From Phocaeicola sp. (GTDB taxonomy: Bacteria > Bacteroidota > Bacteroidia > Bacteroidales > Bacteroidaceae), in contig JAHHQU010000036.1 in the NCBI GenBank assembly GCA_020026225.1, forward strand, positions 1 to 23,471: a DNA stretch of 23,471 bases. Direction: 5' to 3'. The notes below the pieces were generated by a model that made no database searches, was not told the origin of the DNA, and saw nothing but the letters and a program-made list of their open reading frames with translations. The position numbers and the translations under genes were made by a program. Shown here piece by piece: positions 6,705 to 15,088 of the stretch. Within the stretch, counting starts at the first letter, position 1. Each line of letters begins with the position of its first letter.

Positions 6705-8900
6705 TCAATCATTGAACAATTCGAAGGTAAACTTAAACCCTACTGAAGTAAACTTACCCCGCTCATTGCCTATAAATATACCGGCATCAAATACATGCGT
6801 TCCGATTCCATACCCCAATTCAAAATACGGATTCAAGTGAGGCATAAACAAGATGCCACCGTAAATGCGCTCCTTCTGAATAAAGGACAGCAAATTTCCT
6901 ACAGGATATAGAAAAATGAAAGGTGACTCAAAAGTAAAGTTTCCACTAAAATAATGCCTTGAAGAGTTATACCATCTACTATCCAACATCTGGAAAGTAC
7001 CTCCAATATCGTCATTCCATCCTTCAGGAAGATTACGGTAGGCAAAGTTTACGTAGTCAACAAAATACGTCGTCTTCTGATTGGTAAAGAATCCACTGGC
7101 CAGACGATAAGCCAACGAATGCACCTTTCGCAACCGAATCACTTGCTCTGCAGCCATTTCTATTCGTTCATATTCCCCCGAATTGTGCAAAATCTTGATA
7201 CCTCTTTCATAGTCTACACAGAACGTCGGATACTTGGAGCCCACATTAATTTTTCGGCGTCCATTCATGTAATAACGCATGTTCGGTGTCCATTCAATCC
7301 GAATACGCGGCGCGAAACTGTTGTAATGCGAGCGGACACGCTCTGCTACTTCTGGAGAACTTTTGGTATAACGCCAATGCATGGACAAACCGGTCCACAA
7401 CCGAAGTCCGTTGATGATCTCTATATTATGAGACAGATTCAAATAGATGTCTTTAAAATAATCCAAATTCAAGCCATCAAAGGAAAAAGTACTGTCAGGA
7501 ATGTTCTTTAATTGGTCTAATACCACACTGCTGTAAATACGGTTACCATTTCCTGCGTTCAATTCAAAAGATGCATTTTTGGCCGGATTGTAGACGTACT
7601 TCATATCCGCTTTAGCATAAAATTCTTTTTTGGTAAAGTTGTAACCGATTTGAGGTACAATACGCAAATGCTTGCCATTATAGAAAAGTTTGTTGAACTT
7701 GAACACCTGCTTGTAGGAAACTCCCTGCCGGTGGCTGTAACTAACCAAGACAGGATTGATCAGCGGTGAACAGCGAATGCTCCCAATCTTAGGCACGTCG
7801 ATATTATAACTACTAATCAGGGCATCTCCTATCTGTCCCCAAAAAACCAGATTCTTGTGTTTCTTGGTACGAACAGAATCATGAATGGCAGCCTCCAATT
7901 TCCGCTGACTCACGCGACGGTCGAAAGCAGCATACAAAGTGTCCTCATGATATTCAAGGGGAATCGGACGTAAACGGTTGAAAGAATCTCTATCCACAAT
8001 CAATTTACTCGTATCGCACGTCAAGGTATAAGAACGTGAAAGATTCAATCGCTCCTTTTTGCTTCTTTTATCCACCTTATCGTCATCACTTTTGAATTTT
8101 ACCGAATTGTACCTCATCCAACCGGTATAGTTCATCTCCGTATGATTTCGAAGAAATTTAAAATCCAGATTCAGGTGAAATAATGTGGGCAAGTATTTCG
8201 TTTCCTCCGTATCCCCCATACGCATGTACATACGGAATCCCATCAAATCATATTTTCCTTTCAAGTCGAAGACCTTGACCGTCCAATCCCAAGAAGAAAT
8301 CCAGATGCTCCCTTCCAGAAGCTGCGTACTGCGATACCTCGGAATGACATTGATTTGATAAACGGGAGCTCCATAAATATAGCTGACAGATTCAAACTCA
8401 TACCGATAATGCCGCTGAGACGAAGCACTCAAAGGAGACAAAATCTTATCCCCCATCACCGATGGAGAGTAGATATTGAAATTTATATAGTTGATGATGT
8501 CGAACGTTTCACTTCGGGAATTAGGAAACGTACTGACCAGTGCCCTCATTTTACGGTCATAAATATCCGGTGCGGTATAATGCAAGTAACTGAGGGATTC
8601 ATGAACGTAACTGTTGACTCCTTTTTCCAAACGAAACATAGCCGGAAGATACTTCATGATGCGGTTCCGGTGATGAACCTTGAAATTACCTTTCAGATAA
8701 AGGTCACTCTTGTATTCTTTGACTAAATCCGCATATTGAGCAGCGGAAAGAAAAATTTTTTCCAGTAAAGAGTCTGGTACAGTCTTCTTCCGATGTTCCA
8801 GCGAAATCACATTATCGGCCTTCACGGGAACTGAATATGAATTGACTATCAAAGCCAACAAGCACACCCATATAATATTTAGAAAACTGCTCTTTTTCAT
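6705..8900 (-). CDS. DUF5686 family outer-membrane protein
   Basis: The 731-residue protein has a signal peptide (MKKSS, hydrophobic 7-20, likely cut near A28). It then has the DUF5686 signature: YKSDLYLKGNF, MKYLPAMFRLEKGVNSY, ESLSYLHYTAPDIYDRK and the GxIWIxxxDWTVKVFDLKG region. The second half is rich in alternating aromatic strands and ends GFKFTFELFND, as expected of an outer-membrane beta-barrel. Family members that I know often carry an N-terminal carboxypeptidase-regulatory-like (beta-sandwich) domain of about 90 residues; that domain is absent here. The function of the family is unknown. The gene is divergent from the Crp/Fnr regulator at 9018 and convergent with the glycosyltransferase. 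Confidence 0.85.
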   Translation of the reverse strand: MKKSSFLNIIWVCLLALIVNSYSVPVKADNVISLEHRKKTVPDSLLEKIFLSAAQYADLVKEYKSDLYLKGNFKVHHRNRIMKYLPAMFRLEKGVNSYVHESLSYLHYTAPDIYDRKMRALVSTFPNSRSETFDIINYINFNIYSPSVMGDKILSPLSASSQRHYRYEFESVSYIYGAPVYQINVIPRYRSTQLLEGSIWISSWDWTVKVFDLKGKYDLMGFRMYMRMGDTEETKYLPTLFHLNLDFKFLRNHTEMNYTGWMRYNSVKFKSDDDKVDKRSKKERLNLSRSYTLTCDTSKLIVDRDSFNRLRPIPLEYHEDTLYAAFDRRVSQRKLEAAIHDSVRTKKHKNLVFWGQIGDALISSYNIDVPKIGSIRCSPLINPVLVSYSHRQGVSYKQVFKFNKLFYNGKHLRIVPQIGYNFTKKEFYAKADMKYVYNPAKNASFELNAGNGNRIYSSVVLDQLKNIPDSTFSFDGLNLDYFKDIYLNLSHNIEIINGLRLWTGLSMHWRYTKSSPEVAERVRSHYNSFAPRIRIEWTPNMRYYMNGRRKINVGSKYPTFCVDYERGIKILHNSGEYERIEMAAEQVIRLRKVHSLAYRLASGFFTNQKTTYFVDYVNFAYRNLPEGWNDDIGGTFQMLDSRWYNSSRHYFSGNFTFESPFIFLYPVGNLLSFIQKERIYGGILFMPHLNPYFELGYGIGTHVFDAGIFIGNERGKFTSVGFKFTFELFND

Positions 8901-8908
8901 TTCACAGA

Positions 8909-8916
8909 CAAATATA
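8909..8916 (-). promoter_or_regulatory. -7 box of the DUF5686 gene
   Basis: On the minus strand TATATTTG matches TAnnTTTG. It ends only 8 bp before the start codon, so the transcript would be nearly leaderless if this is the real promoter. No good -33 element is seen. Confidence 0.45.
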
Positions 8917-8981
8917 AAGTAAAACCTTTATTTTAGGGAGAAATTTATATGTGAAAAAAGTTTTTATTAATATTTAATTAC

Positions 8982-8989
8982 TATCTTTG
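8982..8989 (+). promoter_or_regulatory. -7 box of the Crp/Fnr regulator gene at 9018
   Basis: TATCTTTG is an exact TAnnTTTG match 28 bp before the start codon. A T-rich -33 region (GTTTTT near 8960-8965) lies about 19 bp upstream. Confidence 0.65.
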
Positions 8990-9017
8990 TGCTAAATAAC
9001 ACGTTTTTATAACACTT

Positions 9018-9719
9018 ATGACAAAGAACGAATTATCTGAAGAAGAAATTGCGGCTAGTATTCCAGACCTTTGGCAGCCTCTAACCCAGTCGCAAAGGGA
9101 ATATCTTGCTCAAAATTTTTCTATACAGAAATACAAGAAGAATGAAACCATCTATTGTGAGGGAGAAACTCCTACACATTTGATGTGCTTGCTTGATGGA
9201 AAGGTTAAAATCTTTAAAGACGGTGTCGGAGGAAGAAGCCAAATCATCCGTGTCATCAAGAATAAGGAGTACTTTGCATATCGGGCTTATTTTGCACAGG
9301 AAAATTTCGTAACTGCCGCTGCAGCCTTTGAGCCTTGTACTATTTGTTTCATTCCAATGACGTGTATATTGCACCTCCTTGAAGAGAACTGTGCTTTAGG
9401 CATGTTCTTCATCCGTCAGCTCTCTGTAGATTTAGGGATTTCCGACGAACGTACAGTCAGCCTTACCCAAAAACATATTCGTGGACGCTTGGCTGAATCA
9501 TTGTTATTCTTGAAAGACACTTATGGTGTAGAAGAAGACCAATGCACATTAAGCATCTATCTTTCCCGTGAAGATTTAGCGAACTTATCCAACATGACTA
9601 CTTCAAATGCGATACGTACTTTGTCAAATTTCGCTTCTGAAAAACTCATCATCATTGACGGAAGAAAAATTAAGCTGATTGAAGAAGAAAAGCTCAAGAA
9701 AATCAGCAAGATCGGTTGA
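9018..9719 (+). CDS. Crp/Fnr family transcriptional regulator
   Basis: The 233-residue protein has an N-terminal cyclic-nucleotide-binding-like beta-barrel (about 20-130, with the family pattern KKNETIYCEGE...LLDGKVKIF). A long dimer helix follows (about 130-160), then a C-terminal winged helix with helix-turn-helix around 182-206 (LSREDLANLSNMTTSNAIRT). Crp/Fnr proteins bind DNA as dimers in response to small molecules, oxygen or redox signals. There is no N-terminal cysteine cluster for an Fe-S centre, so it is not a classical Fnr. The ligand and targets are unknown. It is transcribed alone and ends at a bidirectional terminator. Confidence 0.92.
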   Translation: MTKNELSEEEIAASIPDLWQPLTQSQREYLAQNFSIQKYKKNETIYCEGETPTHLMCLLDGKVKIFKDGVGGRSQIIRVIKNKEYFAYRAYFAQENFVTAAAAFEPCTICFIPMTCILHLLEENCALGMFFIRQLSVDLGISDERTVSLTQKHIRGRLAESLLFLKDTYGVEEDQCTLSIYLSREDLANLSNMTTSNAIRTLSNFASEKLIIIDGRKIKLIEEEKLKKISKIG

Positions 9720-9739
9720 TTTCAATCACTTACCATACT

Positions 9740-9780
9740 AAAAAAGCCTCCCGCTACAAAATGTAGCGGGAGGCTTTTTT
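9740..9780. terminator. Bidirectional terminator between convergent genes
   Basis: Bases 9740-9757 (six A then GCCTCCCGCTAC) pair perfectly with 9763-9780 (GTAGCGGGAGGC then six T) around a 5-nt loop. The A-run/T-run symmetry makes it work on both strands, for the Crp/Fnr gene and the permease gene. Confidence 0.93.
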
Positions 9781-9844
9781 ATTTCATTTCAACCAGTATT
9801 TTTTTTCTTATCTGCCCAGCAAAACAAAACTCCTGTCTTCCTCT

Positions 9845-11089
9845 TTACTCGAAGCGGATAGAACGAGCGGGATGAATGCGACTGATCAAATAAGAAGGAG
9901 CAATCAGCATCAAGAGAGACACTGCAAATGTACAAAGATTCAACAACAAGTAATATCCTAAATTCATTTCCAGTGGAACGGTAGTAACATAATAATCGGC
10001 AGGATTCAGCTGTATCGGTTCAAAAAAGTATTGAATGAAACAGAGAGACAAACCCGCGATATTCCCCCACAGCATTCCTTTTCCTATCAAGAAAGCGGAA
10101 AAAGTTAGAAAGATTTTACGGATTGAAGTATTGTTTGCACCCAATGCCTTCAAGACCCCAATCATATTGGTTCGGTCAAGAATGATGATCAGCAATCCTG
10201 AAATCATGGTAAATCCGGCGACCCCTGTCATCAAGATTAAAATGACCCACACATTCACGTCCAGTAAATCCAACCAGGCAAAGATCTGAGGGTTCGCCTC
10301 TTCCACGGAACGGCAGAAATAACTCTGCCCGTACGCATCACACGTACCAAACAACATGGCCCTCATTGCATCCGTCACCTCCGAAAGTTGGGAATAATCC
10401 GCGATGTCCATTTCCAATCCTCCGACCTGATTCGGACGCCATTTATTCAAACGGTTGACCGTATAGAGGTCCGTTATAAGGAAATAATCATCATAAGCTG
10501 AAAAGTTGGTCTGATAAATACCTACGACTTCCAGACGACGGGCACGAACATTATCTTCTACATAATAAGTGTAGAGTTTGTCACCCAACTTCAAAGACAG
10601 CTTGTCGGCTATGGTTTTTGAAACAAGCACCTGATGAGACGAGACCGAATCTGTAAAAGAAGGGATACTACCTTCCAACAAGTGCTCTCTTAAAAAGGAG
10701 AAATCATATTCTTGCCCCACCCCTTTCAGCATCATTCCCTGAAAGTTGTCAGCGGTCATGATCATTCCCGTCTTTGTAGAGTAACGCTGCACATGCTGAA
10801 CGCCCTCCGTATTCCGAAGAGCCTGCATCAAGCTGTCGCCTACTCCTATCGGTTTGGTTTGATACAATTGAGCATCATCCAAGCTGGTCACCATGATATC
10901 AGAAGTAAGACCTACCATCTTATCACGGACCTGATGCTTGAATCCAAGAGCCACCGCCACCGAGACAATCATCACTGCCAATCCAATGGCAATTCCGACC
11001 ATCGCAATTCGAACAGCGGGCTTGGACACCTCTTTTCCACCCTCATTGCGCTGATAGATACGCTGAGCTATAAACAAGATCCATTGCAT
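9845..11089 (-). CDS. LolC/E-type (FtsX-like) ABC transporter permease
   Basis: The protein has the MacB/LolE topology. One membrane segment follows the N-terminus (after PAVRIAMVG), a large periplasmic domain spans roughly residues 60-260, and three membrane segments close the chain (VWVILILMTGVAGF..., FLIGKGMLWGNIAGL..., LGYYLLLNLCTFAVS...). It ends in PARSIRFE, the usual end of LolE-like permeases. The likely role is extraction of lipoproteins from the inner membrane with a LolD-type ATPase encoded elsewhere. The frame is open from 11149, but the start at 11089 (MQWILFIAQRIYQ, 414 aa) is preferred: it begins 4 bp after the upstream aminotransferase stop and avoids a 56-bp overlap. It forms an operon with that gene. 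Confidence 0.88.
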   Translation of the reverse strand: MQWILFIAQRIYQRNEGGKEVSKPAVRIAMVGIAIGLAVMIVSVAVALGFKHQVRDKMVGLTSDIMVTSLDDAQLYQTKPIGVGDSLMQALRNTEGVQHVQRYSTKTGMIMTADNFQGMMLKGVGQEYDFSFLREHLLEGSIPSFTDSVSSHQVLVSKTIADKLSLKLGDKLYTYYVEDNVRARRLEVVGIYQTNFSAYDDYFLITDLYTVNRLNKWRPNQVGGLEMDIADYSQLSEVTDAMRAMLFGTCDAYGQSYFCRSVEEANPQIFAWLDLLDVNVWVILILMTGVAGFTMISGLLIIILDRTNMIGVLKALGANNTSIRKIFLTFSAFLIGKGMLWGNIAGLSLCFIQYFFEPIQLNPADYYVTTVPLEMNLGYYLLLNLCTFAVSLLMLIAPSYLISRIHPARSIRFE

Positions 11090-11093
11090 ATTC

Positions 11094-12293
11094 TTATTCA
11101 GTTCTGCCAGGATAAGCCTCCAATGCCTTGCGAAGTATGAACAACGCACGCACCAAATCCTCTTTCTTCAACACATAAGCCAAACGTGCTTCATCTTTAC
11201 CAGCCCCAGGAGTTGTATAAAATCCACTGGCAGGAGCCATCATAACCGTCTCACCCTCATAGTTGAAATCAGTCAAGCACCAAGCACAAAACTTCTCACA
11301 ATCATCGACCGGAAGACGAGCTACGGTATAGAATGCTCCCATAGGTATAGGAGAATAAACTCCAGGAATGCGATTCAATCCGTCTATCAAGCACTTACGA
11401 CGTTCTACGTATTCATCGTAAGTTTCACGAGAATATTCTTCTGGCTCATCCAATGAAGCTTCGGCTGCTATCTGCCCAATCAAAGGAGGACTCAAACGAG
11501 CCTGACAGAACTTCATTACTGCTGATTTCACTTCCTCATTTTTCGTGATCAGCGCTCCGATTCGAATACCGCACTCAGAATAACGCTTTGAAACAGAATC
11601 AATGAGCACTACATTCTGTTCAATACCTTCCAGATGACAAGCCGATATATAAGGAGAACCGGTATAAATAAATTCTCGATAGACTTCGTCGGAGAACAAG
11701 AACAAATCGTATTTCTTCACCAAATCACGTATCTGATTCATTTCTCTGCGTGTATACAGGTAACCCGTAGGATTATTCGGATTACAAATCAAGATACCTT
11801 TGGTCCGTTCATTTATCAGTTCTTCAAACTTTTCCACTTTCGGCAATGAAAAGCCTTCTTCGATTGTCGTAGTCACAGTACGAATCACTGCCCCTGCCGA
11901 GATGGCGAATGCCATATAATTCGCATAAGCCGGTTCCGGTACAATGATTTCATCCCCTGGATTCAAACAACTCATAAAAGCAAAGAGTACAGCCTCAGAA
12001 CCTCCTGTAGTAATGATGATATCATCAGCATCAAGATTGATATGATACTTTTTATAATATCCAACCAATTTCTCACGATAGCTGCGATAACCTTGGCTGG
12101 GACTATATTCCAAAACGGTACGGTCTATATGTCGAATCGCTTCCAAGGCCGCTTTAGGCGTGGGCAAATCGGGCTGACCGATGTTCAGATGATACACCTT
12201 CACTCCCCTAGCCTTAGCGTCTTCAGCCAAAGGTGCCAATTTACGAATTGGTGATTGAGGCATTTCCTGACCTCTATTGGATATTTGTGGCAT
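11094..12293 (-). CDS. PLP-dependent class I/II aminotransferase
   Basis: This is a fold-type I aminotransferase of 399 residues. It shows NPNNPTG (171-177), SDEVYREF (201-208, PLP-contacting Asp202 and Tyr205), the Schiff-base lysine K236 in SVSKRYSECGIRIG, Arg244 for the PLP phosphate and Arg370 (EARLAYV) for the substrate carboxylate. The sequence resembles aspartate/branched aminotransferases of subgroup I, but the amino donor and acceptor cannot be set by eye. It is first in an operon with the LolC/E-type permease 4 bp downstream, an association with no obvious metabolic logic. Promoter elements lie at 12324-12355 on the minus strand. Confidence 0.92.
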   Translation of the reverse strand: MPQISNRGQEMPQSPIRKLAPLAEDAKARGVKVYHLNIGQPDLPTPKAALEAIRHIDRTVLEYSPSQGYRSYREKLVGYYKKYHINLDADDIIITTGGSEAVLFAFMSCLNPGDEIIVPEPAYANYMAFAISAGAVIRTVTTTIEEGFSLPKVEKFEELINERTKGILICNPNNPTGYLYTRREMNQIRDLVKKYDLFLFSDEVYREFIYTGSPYISACHLEGIEQNVVLIDSVSKRYSECGIRIGALITKNEEVKSAVMKFCQARLSPPLIGQIAAEASLDEPEEYSRETYDEYVERRKCLIDGLNRIPGVYSPIPMGAFYTVARLPVDDCEKFCAWCLTDFNYEGETVMMAPASGFYTTPGAGKDEARLAYVLKKEDLVRALFILRKALEAYPGRTE

Positions 12294-12323
12294 ATTTTCT
12301 TTAATTTAAATAGATAATTTGTA

Positions 12324-12355
12324 CAAAGATAAGTTGAATGAACTGAATACACAAA
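12324..12355 (-). promoter_or_regulatory. Promoter of the aminotransferase-permease operon
   Basis: On the minus strand TTTG (12352-12355) and TATCTTTG (12324-12331) are separated by 20 bp, a textbook Bacteroidetes -33/-7 pair. The -7 box lies 30 bp before the start codon. Confidence 0.8.
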
Positions 12356-12467
12356 AGAATCTGCAAAATAGGTTAGAAAAAGGAAGCCCCCTGAAAGCTG
12401 AATTCTTACATAACGTCAACGAATGTTTATCATTCTTCAAATTTTAGGTTTTCTCGGAAAAACAATG

Positions 12468-12475
12468 TAAGTTTG
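12468..12475 (+). promoter_or_regulatory. -7 box of the fucose-isomerase-like gene
   Basis: TAAGTTTG matches TAnnTTTG, 29 bp before the start codon. The -33 region is only T-rich. It is divergent from the aminotransferase promoter. Confidence 0.55.
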
Positions 12476-12504
12476 TAATATCAGTTATTAATGCAACTAT
12501 ACTT

Positions 12505-13737
12505 ATGAACTTATACCTTATCACATTCACTACTGGAGTCTACGAGGAACAACGAGTTTATGACAGTCATAAAGAATTATTATCCGAACTAGAAAAGCAT
12601 TTCAACATTCACCTTATATATTACAAAGAGGCCGAACAGATTCCTTCAAACGCTTACAAGATTGCGTTTATTGAAAAAGGAGGAGTGGAAGGAGCCACTA
12701 TCAGAAACTTCAGCATCCTGCCTTATCCAATCACCCTTTTAGCCGACGGGAAAGGAAATTCATTGGCTGCCTCTCTGGAAATAGCAGCTTGGATACGTGC
12801 AAAGGACCTGAAGGTAAACATCATCCACGGCGATGTACAAACGATGGTCCAAAAGATACTTGTCCATCATCAAGCCTTTTCTGCCAAACGTGCCTTGAAA
12901 GGGAAACGCATTGGAGTCATCGGGACTCCTTCATCCTGGTTGGTAGCAAGTCATGTGGACTACCTACTGGCAGAGCAACGTTGGGGAGTTACCTACCTGG
13001 ACTTTTCACAAAAAGAGGTAATCAAACGATTTGAAAGCATCACCGACGATGAAGTGGGAGTAGAAGCGTCTCTAGTAGCCACACACTGCCAATCTTGCTT
13101 AGAAACGACCCCTGAGAATCTTCTTCGAGCCATGCGTCTCTACAAAGCCATCCAAATGATTTGCACCGAAAACCAATTGGATGCTGTAACCTTCTCCTGT
13201 TTCAACATTGCTACCGAGCTGAAGACCAGCGGATGTTTGGCCCTATCTTTACTGAATGGAACCGGCATTCCGGCAGGCAACGAAGGTGATTTACAATCCA
13301 TCACGACCCTTCTTATGACCAAAGAACTTTGCAAGACCGCCGGATTCATCGCCAACCCTACTTTCATCAATGAGAAAGACAATACCCTCTCACTTGCCCA
13401 CTGTACCATCAGTCCGAGCATGACCGAAAGCTTTCGACTTCGTCCGAACCAAGAAGGTGTAGGCATCTCTGTACAAGGCATCATCCCAAAAGGAGAAGTC
13501 ACCCTCTTCAAATGCGGTGGCGAATGCCTGGACGAATACTTCGTTTCATCCGGATACCTGACCGAGAACATAGATGAAGACAACGCTTACCGGACACAAA
13601 TCAAAGTCAAGCTGAACAAGCCCGTACAGTATTTTCTGAACAACCCCTTAGGCAATCATCACATCTTGATTCGAGGAAATTACGAAAAGGAAATTTGCGA
13701 GTTTATGGAACAAAACCGCTGCACAGCTAGAGAATAA
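12505..13737 (+). CDS. L-fucose isomerase-like protein
   Basis: The 410-residue protein resembles the central and C-terminal parts of the fucose/arabinose isomerase fold. IGVIGTPSSWLVAS (136-149) marks a Rossmann-like segment. The pattern ATELKTSGCLALSLLNGTGIPAGNEGDLQ (236-264) aligns with the metal-site region of FucI. Glu238, Asp262 and His299 (SLAHC) sit where FucI has its three Mn ligands, so an active metal-dependent aldose-ketose isomerase is plausible. It is much shorter than FucI (about 590 aa) and lacks its N-terminal substrate-selecting domain. There are no fucose or arabinose genes nearby, so the substrate is open. It is monocistronic between its own promoter and terminator. Confidence 0.78.
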   Translation: MNLYLITFTTGVYEEQRVYDSHKELLSELEKHFNIHLIYYKEAEQIPSNAYKIAFIEKGGVEGATIRNFSILPYPITLLADGKGNSLAASLEIAAWIRAKDLKVNIIHGDVQTMVQKILVHHQAFSAKRALKGKRIGVIGTPSSWLVASHVDYLLAEQRWGVTYLDFSQKEVIKRFESITDDEVGVEASLVATHCQSCLETTPENLLRAMRLYKAIQMICTENQLDAVTFSCFNIATELKTSGCLALSLLNGTGIPAGNEGDLQSITTLLMTKELCKTAGFIANPTFINEKDNTLSLAHCTISPSMTESFRLRPNQEGVGISVQGIIPKGEVTLFKCGGECLDEYFVSSGYLTENIDEDNAYRTQIKVKLNKPVQYFLNNPLGNHHILIRGNYEKEICEFMEQNRCTARE

Positions 13738-13775
13738 ATTGACAGGCTGGAGATTCGTCTCCGGCCTGTCAATTT
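13736..13775 (+). terminator. Terminator with TTCG tetraloop, overlapping the stop codon
   Basis: Bases 13736-13753 pair with 13758-13775 over 18 bp (one G-U) around the stable tetraloop TTCG. The stem begins inside the TAA stop (13735-13737) of the preceding gene. The T-tract is short and lies inside the stem arm. Confidence 0.8.
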
Positions 13776-13811
13776 ATAAGCCAATTACGTATCGTTATTC
13801 GAAATAAATAG

Positions 13812-13819
13812 TATCTTTG
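13812..13819 (+). promoter_or_regulatory. -7 box of the DUF4494 operon
   Basis: TATCTTTG is an exact TAnnTTTG match, 90 bp before the start of the DUF4494 gene. The leader of about 80 nt is A-rich near the start codon. No clear -33 TTTG is seen. Confidence 0.6.
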
Positions 13820-13908
13820 TAGGAATTTAGTCGGCTAACAATCTACAATATAGAACAAGGAGCCGTTTCACAGTATAAAAAATAACCCTAAGAAAGACTT
13901 AAAAAACG

Positions 13909-14388
13909 ATGATGCATAATTGGTTTGAATGCAAAATACGTTACGAAAAAGTAGCCGAAAACGGCATGAACAAAAAAGTAACAGAACCCTATTTAGTTGA
14001 TGCACTGAGTTTCACAGAAGCTGAATCACGTATTATAGAAGAAATCACCCCTTTCATCAGCGGTGAATTTACTGTTTCAGACATCAAGCGTGCCAACTAC
14101 AGTGAACTCTTCCCTGCGGAAGAAGAAGCTGCCGATCGCTGGTTTAAATGCAAAATTTATTTCATCACTTTGGATGAAAAGAGCGGAGCTGAAAAGAAGA
14201 CAGCGGCTAACATGCTGGTCCAAGCAGCCGACTTACGCGACGCAGTGAAAAAACTAGATGAAGGAATGAAAGGCACTATGGCCGATTACAGCATAGCATC
14301 CGTTGCTGAAACTGCAATCATGGATGTTTATCCTTATTCAGCAGAGCCAGATGTGAAACCCGAATTTCCTGGAGCAGCCAATAGCTAA
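13909..14388 (+). CDS. DUF4494 domain protein with internal duplication
   Basis: This small soluble protein (159 aa, no signal or membrane segment) belongs to the DUF4494 family of unknown function, common in Bacteroidales. It consists of two copies of one module: residues 4-69 start NWFECKI and residues 77-143 start RWFKCKI. In both, a strand-turn-strand is followed by K..., a conserved VDAL/VQAA segment, an acidic helix and a terminal strand. Met1 and Met2 are both possible starts. It is the first gene of a tight operon with a PLP-binding YggS protein (18 bp downstream) and a dihydroorotate-dehydrogenase-like gene, so a link to PLP or amino-acid balance is possible but unproven. Confidence 0.82.
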   Translation: MMHNWFECKIRYEKVAENGMNKKVTEPYLVDALSFTEAESRIIEEITPFISGEFTVSDIKRANYSELFPAEEEAADRWFKCKIYFITLDEKSGAEKKTAANMLVQAADLRDAVKKLDEGMKGTMADYSIASVAETAIMDVYPYSAEPDVKPEFPGAANS

Positions 14389-14406
14389 ATCTATTTCTTT
14401 AACGCC

Positions 14407-15075
14407 ATGAATATACAAGAAAATTTAAAAGGAGTATTAAATGATTTGCCTACTCCCGTCCGATTAGTAGCCGTATCAAAGTTTCATCCATGTGAGGCTA
14501 TTGAATCAGCCTATGCTGTAGGACAAAGAATTTTCGGAGAAAGCAAGGTGCAAGAACTTCAAGAGAAATACGAAGCTCTTCCCAAAGACATTGAATGGCA
14601 TTTCATAGGCCATTTGCAAACAAACAAAGTAAAGTACATCGCACCCTATATTGCTATGATTCATGCCGTCGATTCTTTTAAGCTTCTAACAGAAATAAAC
14701 AAACAAGCTGCAAAAGCCGGTCGAGTGATACCTTGTCTCCTGGAAATTCATATCGCTCAAGAAGACAGCAAATATGGATTTTCAATGGATGAATGCCGCA
14801 ATATGTTAGCCACAAAAGAGTGGAAATCTTTAAAAAACATCTCAATAGCTGGCGTAATGGGCATGGCAACAAACACAAGCGATAACAGACAAGTCCAAAA
14901 TGAATTTGAGACGCTGCATCGTTTCTTTCTTGAAACAAAAGAACAGTTTTTTCAAGAAGATGCCCATTTTAAAGAGATATCAATGGGAATGTCGCACGAC
15001 TACAAACTGGCTATAAAGGCAGGCAGTACGTTAGTACGAGTAGGAAGCAAAATATTTGGAGAAAGAATTTACTAA
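14407..15075 (+). CDS. yggS: YggS/PROSC-type pyridoxal phosphate homeostasis protein
   Basis: The 222-residue protein is a single fold-III barrel without the beta-domain of alanine racemase. This is typical of YggS/PLPBP, which binds PLP and balances vitamin B6 and amino-acid pools rather than acting as an enzyme. The PLP lysine is K25 in VAVSKFHP. Further family motifs are FGESKVQE, WHFIGHLQTNK, GVMGMAT and the closing MGMSHDYKLAIKAGSTLVRVGSKIFGER, with phosphate-binding Ser/Thr/Arg residues. It starts 18 bp after the DUF4494 stop and ends 13 bp before the next gene, so the three are most likely co-transcribed. Confidence 0.94.
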   Translation: MNIQENLKGVLNDLPTPVRLVAVSKFHPCEAIESAYAVGQRIFGESKVQELQEKYEALPKDIEWHFIGHLQTNKVKYIAPYIAMIHAVDSFKLLTEINKQAAKAGRVIPCLLEIHIAQEDSKYGFSMDECRNMLATKEWKSLKNISIAGVMGMATNTSDNRQVQNEFETLHRFFLETKEQFFQEDAHFKEISMGMSHDYKLAIKAGSTLVRVGSKIFGERIY

Positions 15076-15088
15076 ATCAAATATCTAT

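Noticed and set aside
7119..7511. 130-codon plus-strand frame inside the DUF5686 gene
   Set aside because: It is antisense to a well-supported gene and has no family features.
11090..11149. N-terminal extension of the LolC/E-type permease to 11149
   Set aside because: The extra 20 residues overlap the aminotransferase coding region and do not look like a permease start; MQWILFIAQRIY at 11089 does.
15056..15088. Upstream TTG start of the dihydroorotate dehydrogenase-like gene
   Set aside because: It overlaps yggS and adds residues not typical of the family; ATG at 15089 fits better.
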